Assembly: GCA_964352985.1 (NCBI GenBank)
Contig: CAYGUK010000164.1
Location: forward strand, 1 to 6,420
Reading direction: 5' to 3'
Length of the DNA: 6,420 nucleotides
DNA from: CAYGUK01 sp964352985
GTDB lineage: Bacteria > Pseudomonadota > Gammaproteobacteria > JAHCLG01
In this document: positions 3,786 to 6,420 of the stretch, one piece after another
How the letters are laid out: each line of letters begins with the position of its first letter
How positions within the stretch are numbered: the first letter of the stretch is position 1
Program-made: the position numbers and the translations under genes
The notes under the pieces: generated by a model
The model's database searches: none
Told to the model about the DNA's origin: nothing
Seen by the model: only the letters and a program-made list of their open reading frames with translations

Positions 3786-6420
3786 GTTACAACAAATTGT
3801 TGTGGTCTGTGAAACTGTTGCGGCAATGAAGTAGGATGCATGGCGGGAACAAATTTAGTCATGACTTGCTCGGTTGGTACGAGTAATACTTGCATAACTT
3901 GAGTGTGATATCCAAAATATGTTTGGGTTTGTTCTGTGTAGACTGGATTATAATAATGTAATTGTAATTTACGATATAAATTATTAGCTGTTTCATCTGG
4001 GGTTAGCGCGAGAGTACCATTAATAAGATTAATTAAATTTTTAATTATTTCTTTAAAGCGAGTAATGATGGGGCCTACTTTTCTTTCATCTGGAAATAAC
4101 AAACGAATAAAATAGTTTTCAATATAGTCAGTGGAAACTGAATTAATATAAATTGGTTTTAACAGTAGTGCTGCTAAATAAGTTGCAATTTTATCACTGA
4201 CATCAACTTGTGAATTTGCGGTGAATGTTAATTCTGTTTGAAACTGTTGTAATCTTGGAAAATCAAAGAAACTGACTAAATGTTGATTCACATTGACTAA
4301 TAATCGGAAGTTTGTTTGAATTAAATAACGATGAAAAGCGTCAAGGCGCGCGATATGATTTGTGAAGAAGTAACCTATTGCCTTATTCAAAATGAGGTAA
4401 TGTGCTTTATTTGATAAGATGTCATCGAGAAATCTAATTAAATCAGGACACATATTTCGTTTTAATATATTATATTTAGCTATCATCTTGAAGCAATAAC
4501 AAATAAAAATATGATCTGTTTGATCACTTTCAGTGAGCGGTTTTGTTAAGACCAATTGACGACGTTGAATATGATCATAGCCTTGGCCCAAAATCATAGT
4601 TTGCCCAGTTCTCGATGTCATTGGCGTTGCAATAGTAAATCGTTTTGATTCTGGTTTTACCCTTGTCGTAATTGTTAAATCAAATGGGAGAATCACTTTA
4701 CCTCGTTGACTCTTTGCTTGATAAGTTAATGTCACTTTCCCCTGAAGTAACAAAGAATATTCGCCATCATTAATCACTAATGGAGATATACTGGTAATTT
4801 TTATTGCTTTATTTTGTTCAAGTTTTTGCATAAAACTTTCAAAATTGTGTAACTCGTCTTGTGACATTATAATAACAATATCATGATCAACTGTCGGAAT
4901 TGATTTTTTAAATCCTAATTGAGCGCCATATAATTTAGGTGCATGTTGTGGAAAGCATCCCTCAAAAAATTGTAAAATCATAAAATCATGGGGAAAACCA
5001 ATATGCGAAAAATGATAAAAATGTTGTAATTGTTCGCTTAGATCAGGTGTTTTTGCGGAAAAAATTTGAATATACTGTTGTAATTCTTGATTCCATTGAT
5101 CAAATAAATAGAGAATCGCCGCGATATCGGAAAGTTGTTGTGGAATTTCCAATGGTTGTTTACTGCTTAATTCTACATTGACTTTTTGGTTTAAATCTTT
5201 TTGGAGTCCTTCTAATCTTTCAATAAAAGCGTTGAGCTCAAAAATAGCAATGCTTGTTTGGCTATGTGGTCCGGGATTTTCAATAACAAGTAATTTGTCT
5301 AAAAGTTTTTTTATTGTGATTATTAGTGAAGTGAGATAATTTAGCAAATTATTTTCTGGAGAAACAAGTTCTATTTCTTGCATTTGTAGAAAAGCAACAG
5401 GGCTTTCAACCCTGGGTTGTAACATTTGTTGGATGTTAGCTGTGCTTGCGGCGGGAATAGGTGATGATAACGCATCTTCTTCTTGTCGATCTTCTAGACT
5501 CTCAAGACTCACTTCCGATAGTGTTGGCGTCTTAATTCGTTTGTATTTGCTTTTTTTCTTTTTCTTTTTTTTCTTTTTAGTATTTGTTGCGCTCAACTCA
5601 TCCATTTGTTCATCAGCACGTTTACTTTCAAGTTCTACGCTAAATGAGAGATATTTTGTAATTTCTTTTTTTAATATATCATCACCACAGTACTGTGTTA
5701 ATTTTAGAAAATTATCAAGTGTTTGAAGATCTTCTTTAGGTAGGGATTTGATGATTGTAAATAATTGTCCAAGCAATCCATTAAGATTTCCTTTTATAGG
5801 GTTATTTGATTTTGCAGCAAACCTTCTTAATAAAATGAGTGTTTGGCAAAAGTTTTTGAGTTGAGATTGGTGGTTGATAATTTGTAATAAGTTTTCAACA
5901 GGATTAATTGTGATTTTACTTATTTGAAATAAACCAGTACTTTGTTTTGATATTTGGGTTAAGGCTCGTCTAGCATTTGCGAATGATGTATGAGTACTAA
6001 GAATCTTACCATCTTTATCTTTGATTTGATAACCTGTTTGTATTCTAGTTAATTCACGACATAACCCCTCGACATACTGTTCGATAGGGATGTCTGTTTT
6101 AGGATCAAATCTTGAGATTTGCTGAGTCGTCTGAAATACGCTACTTAAACTTCCACTAATGGTGAAAAGGTTATAAAACAAAGTGCGATAATGAAGTGCA
6201 GGGACGCTATCTTGAATTGGCATAATGTTTGCTGCAATAAAATCGGTGGTTTGTTTTGCAGTTGTATTTGCTATAAATAAATCAAATATCGTAATATGAC
6301 AAAATAATTTATTGATAAATTGAACACGACTTGACGATTTAAATTGGCAAGTTTGGTTAAATAATTCAAGCCCCTGAGCTGTTAATATAATTTTTAAGTG
6401 TTCAATTGTCTCGTTTTCGG
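3782..6420 (-). CDS. Very large protein with a divergent poly(A) polymerase I-like C-terminal module, 5' end outside the window
   Basis: There are 878 visible codons, and the frame is still open at 6420. Residues are numbered from the first full codon. An ATG at 6223 (residue 66) has no ribosome site, and the upstream codons read as ordinary protein, so the true start is probably beyond the edge. Residues 1-490 match nothing I recognise. They are mostly hydrophilic and helical-looking, with nine lysines at 281-289 followed by a Ser/Glu-rich stretch. The C-terminal part resembles class II nucleotidyltransferases (PcnB/CCA type). Gly498-Ala499 is followed at family spacing by the metal-binding D-x-D (Asp511, Asp513) in TVDHDIVI. 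A third acidic residue, Asp580, lies in FDLTITTR, then come TSRTGQ and QRRQLVL (family RRDFTIN, 618-624). A neck-like helical region starts near 634 and an all-helical tail follows. Oddities: the usual VRD is QLG, the RRD Asp is Gln621, and the segment between that motif and the neck is shortened. It may be a diverged RNA-tailing enzyme or a repurposed fold. The N-terminal fusion is unlike housekeeping PcnB. Confidence 0.85.
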   Translation of the reverse strand, partial: ENETIEHLKIILTAQGLELFNQTCQFKSSSRVQFINKLFCHITIFDLFIANTTAKQTTDFIAANIMPIQDSVPALHYRTLFYNLFTISGSLSSVFQTTQQISRFDPKTDIPIEQYVEGLCRELTRIQTGYQIKDKDGKILSTHTSFANARRALTQISKQSTGLFQISKITINPVENLLQIINHQSQLKNFCQTLILLRRFAAKSNNPIKGNLNGLLGQLFTIIKSLPKEDLQTLDNFLKLTQYCGDDILKKEITKYLSFSVELESKRADEQMDELSATNTKKKKKKKKKSKYKRIKTPTLSEVSLESLEDRQEEDALSSPIPAASTANIQQMLQPRVESPVAFLQMQEIELVSPENNLLNYLTSLIITIKKLLDKLLVIENPGPHSQTSIAIFELNAFIERLEGLQKDLNQKVNVELSSKQPLEIPQQLSDIAAILYLFDQWNQELQQYIQIFSAKTPDLSEQLQHFYHFSHIGFPHDFMILQFFEGCFPQHAPKLYGAQLGFKKSIPTVDHDIVIIMSQDELHNFESFMQKLEQNKAIKITSISPLVINDGEYSLLLQGKVTLTYQAKSQRGKVILPFDLTITTRVKPESKRFTIATPMTSRTGQTMILGQGYDHIQRRQLVLTKPLTESDQTDHIFICYCFKMIAKYNILKRNMCPDLIRFLDDILSNKAHYLILNKAIGYFFTNHIARLDAFHRYLIQTNFRLLVNVNQHLVSFFDFPRLQQFQTELTFTANSQVDVSDKIATYLAALLLKPIYINSVSTDYIENYFIRLLFPDERKVGPIITRFKEIIKNLINLINGTLALTPDETANNLYRKLQLHYYNPVYTEQTQTYFGYHTQVMQVLLVPTEQVMTKFVPAMHPTSLPQQFHRPQQFVVT
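5552..5578 (-). repeat. Lysine homopolymer tract made of long A runs
   Basis: On the coding (minus) strand, A runs of 5, 8, 5 and 7 are separated by single Gs. They encode nine consecutive lysines (residues 281-289 of the visible protein), followed by a further basic SKYKR. The tract sits between two parts of the protein and is followed by a Ser/Glu/Asp-rich, probably disordered stretch. It could be a basic linker, an RNA-binding patch or a nuclear-localisation-like signal. The A8 and A7 runs are also potential slippage sites for polymerase or ribosome. Confidence 0.7.

Noticed and set aside
3789..3803. Perfect short palindrome (ACAACA, three-base loop, TGTTGT) just after the convergent stops
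   Set aside because: The stem is only six base pairs with two G-C pairs and no T run on either strand. It lies within the coding end of the long gene, so it is not convincing as a terminator.
5433..5726. Plus-strand 97-codon frame with a polyphenylalanine run
   Set aside because: It is the antisense of the polylysine tract region of the long minus-strand gene. Its composition (Ser-rich, then a Phe run) is what the complement would give by chance.
1..6420. CRISPR array, tRNA or rRNA gene, insertion sequence or attachment site
   Set aside because: No regularly spaced repeats, cloverleaf-like segments, transposase motifs or terminal inverted repeats were seen on either strand.

Overview
The window is A+T-rich DNA (roughly one third G+C by eye) that is densely packed with genes. 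It looks like a low-GC gammaproteobacterium. Three things suggest a Legionellales-type, possibly host-associated lineage: the codon bias, a methylcrotonoyl-CoA carboxylase gene, and a very large unfamiliar protein with a eukaryote-like lysine tract. This placement is inference; no taxonomic marker gene is present.

Layout. Positions 1-1195 (minus strand) hold the first 398 codons of the carboxyltransferase (beta) subunit of 3-methylcrotonoyl-CoA carboxylase, which runs off the left edge. A 132-base gap follows, with a candidate promoter inside an inverted repeat. Positions 1328-1654 (minus) encode a 108-residue membrane protein of unknown function. A 181-base divergent intergenic region separates it from a plus-strand three-gene signalling cluster. 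That cluster contains a soluble histidine kinase with a receiver-like N-terminal domain lacking every phosphorylation residue (1836-2987), then two closely related single-domain response regulators (3016-3402 and about 3414-3785). The second regulator meets a very long minus-strand gene tail to tail, and their stop codons overlap. That gene fills 3782-6420 and is open at the right edge (at least 878 residues).

How the parts work together. The kinase and its two regulators form a cytoplasmic phosphotransfer module with no output domain and no HPt domain in the window, so its effect must pass through protein-protein contact or a distant partner. The carboxylase belongs to leucine and isovalerate breakdown and has no evident link to the signalling genes.

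The most interesting object is the long minus-strand gene. Its C-terminal half carries motifs in the order and approximate spacing of bacterial poly(A) polymerase I (PcnB, class II nucleotidyltransferases), but in divergent form. It is joined through a nine-lysine linker to a long N-terminal region I do not recognise. Its frame continues upstream through the window edge, so the ATG at 6223 is probably not the true start.
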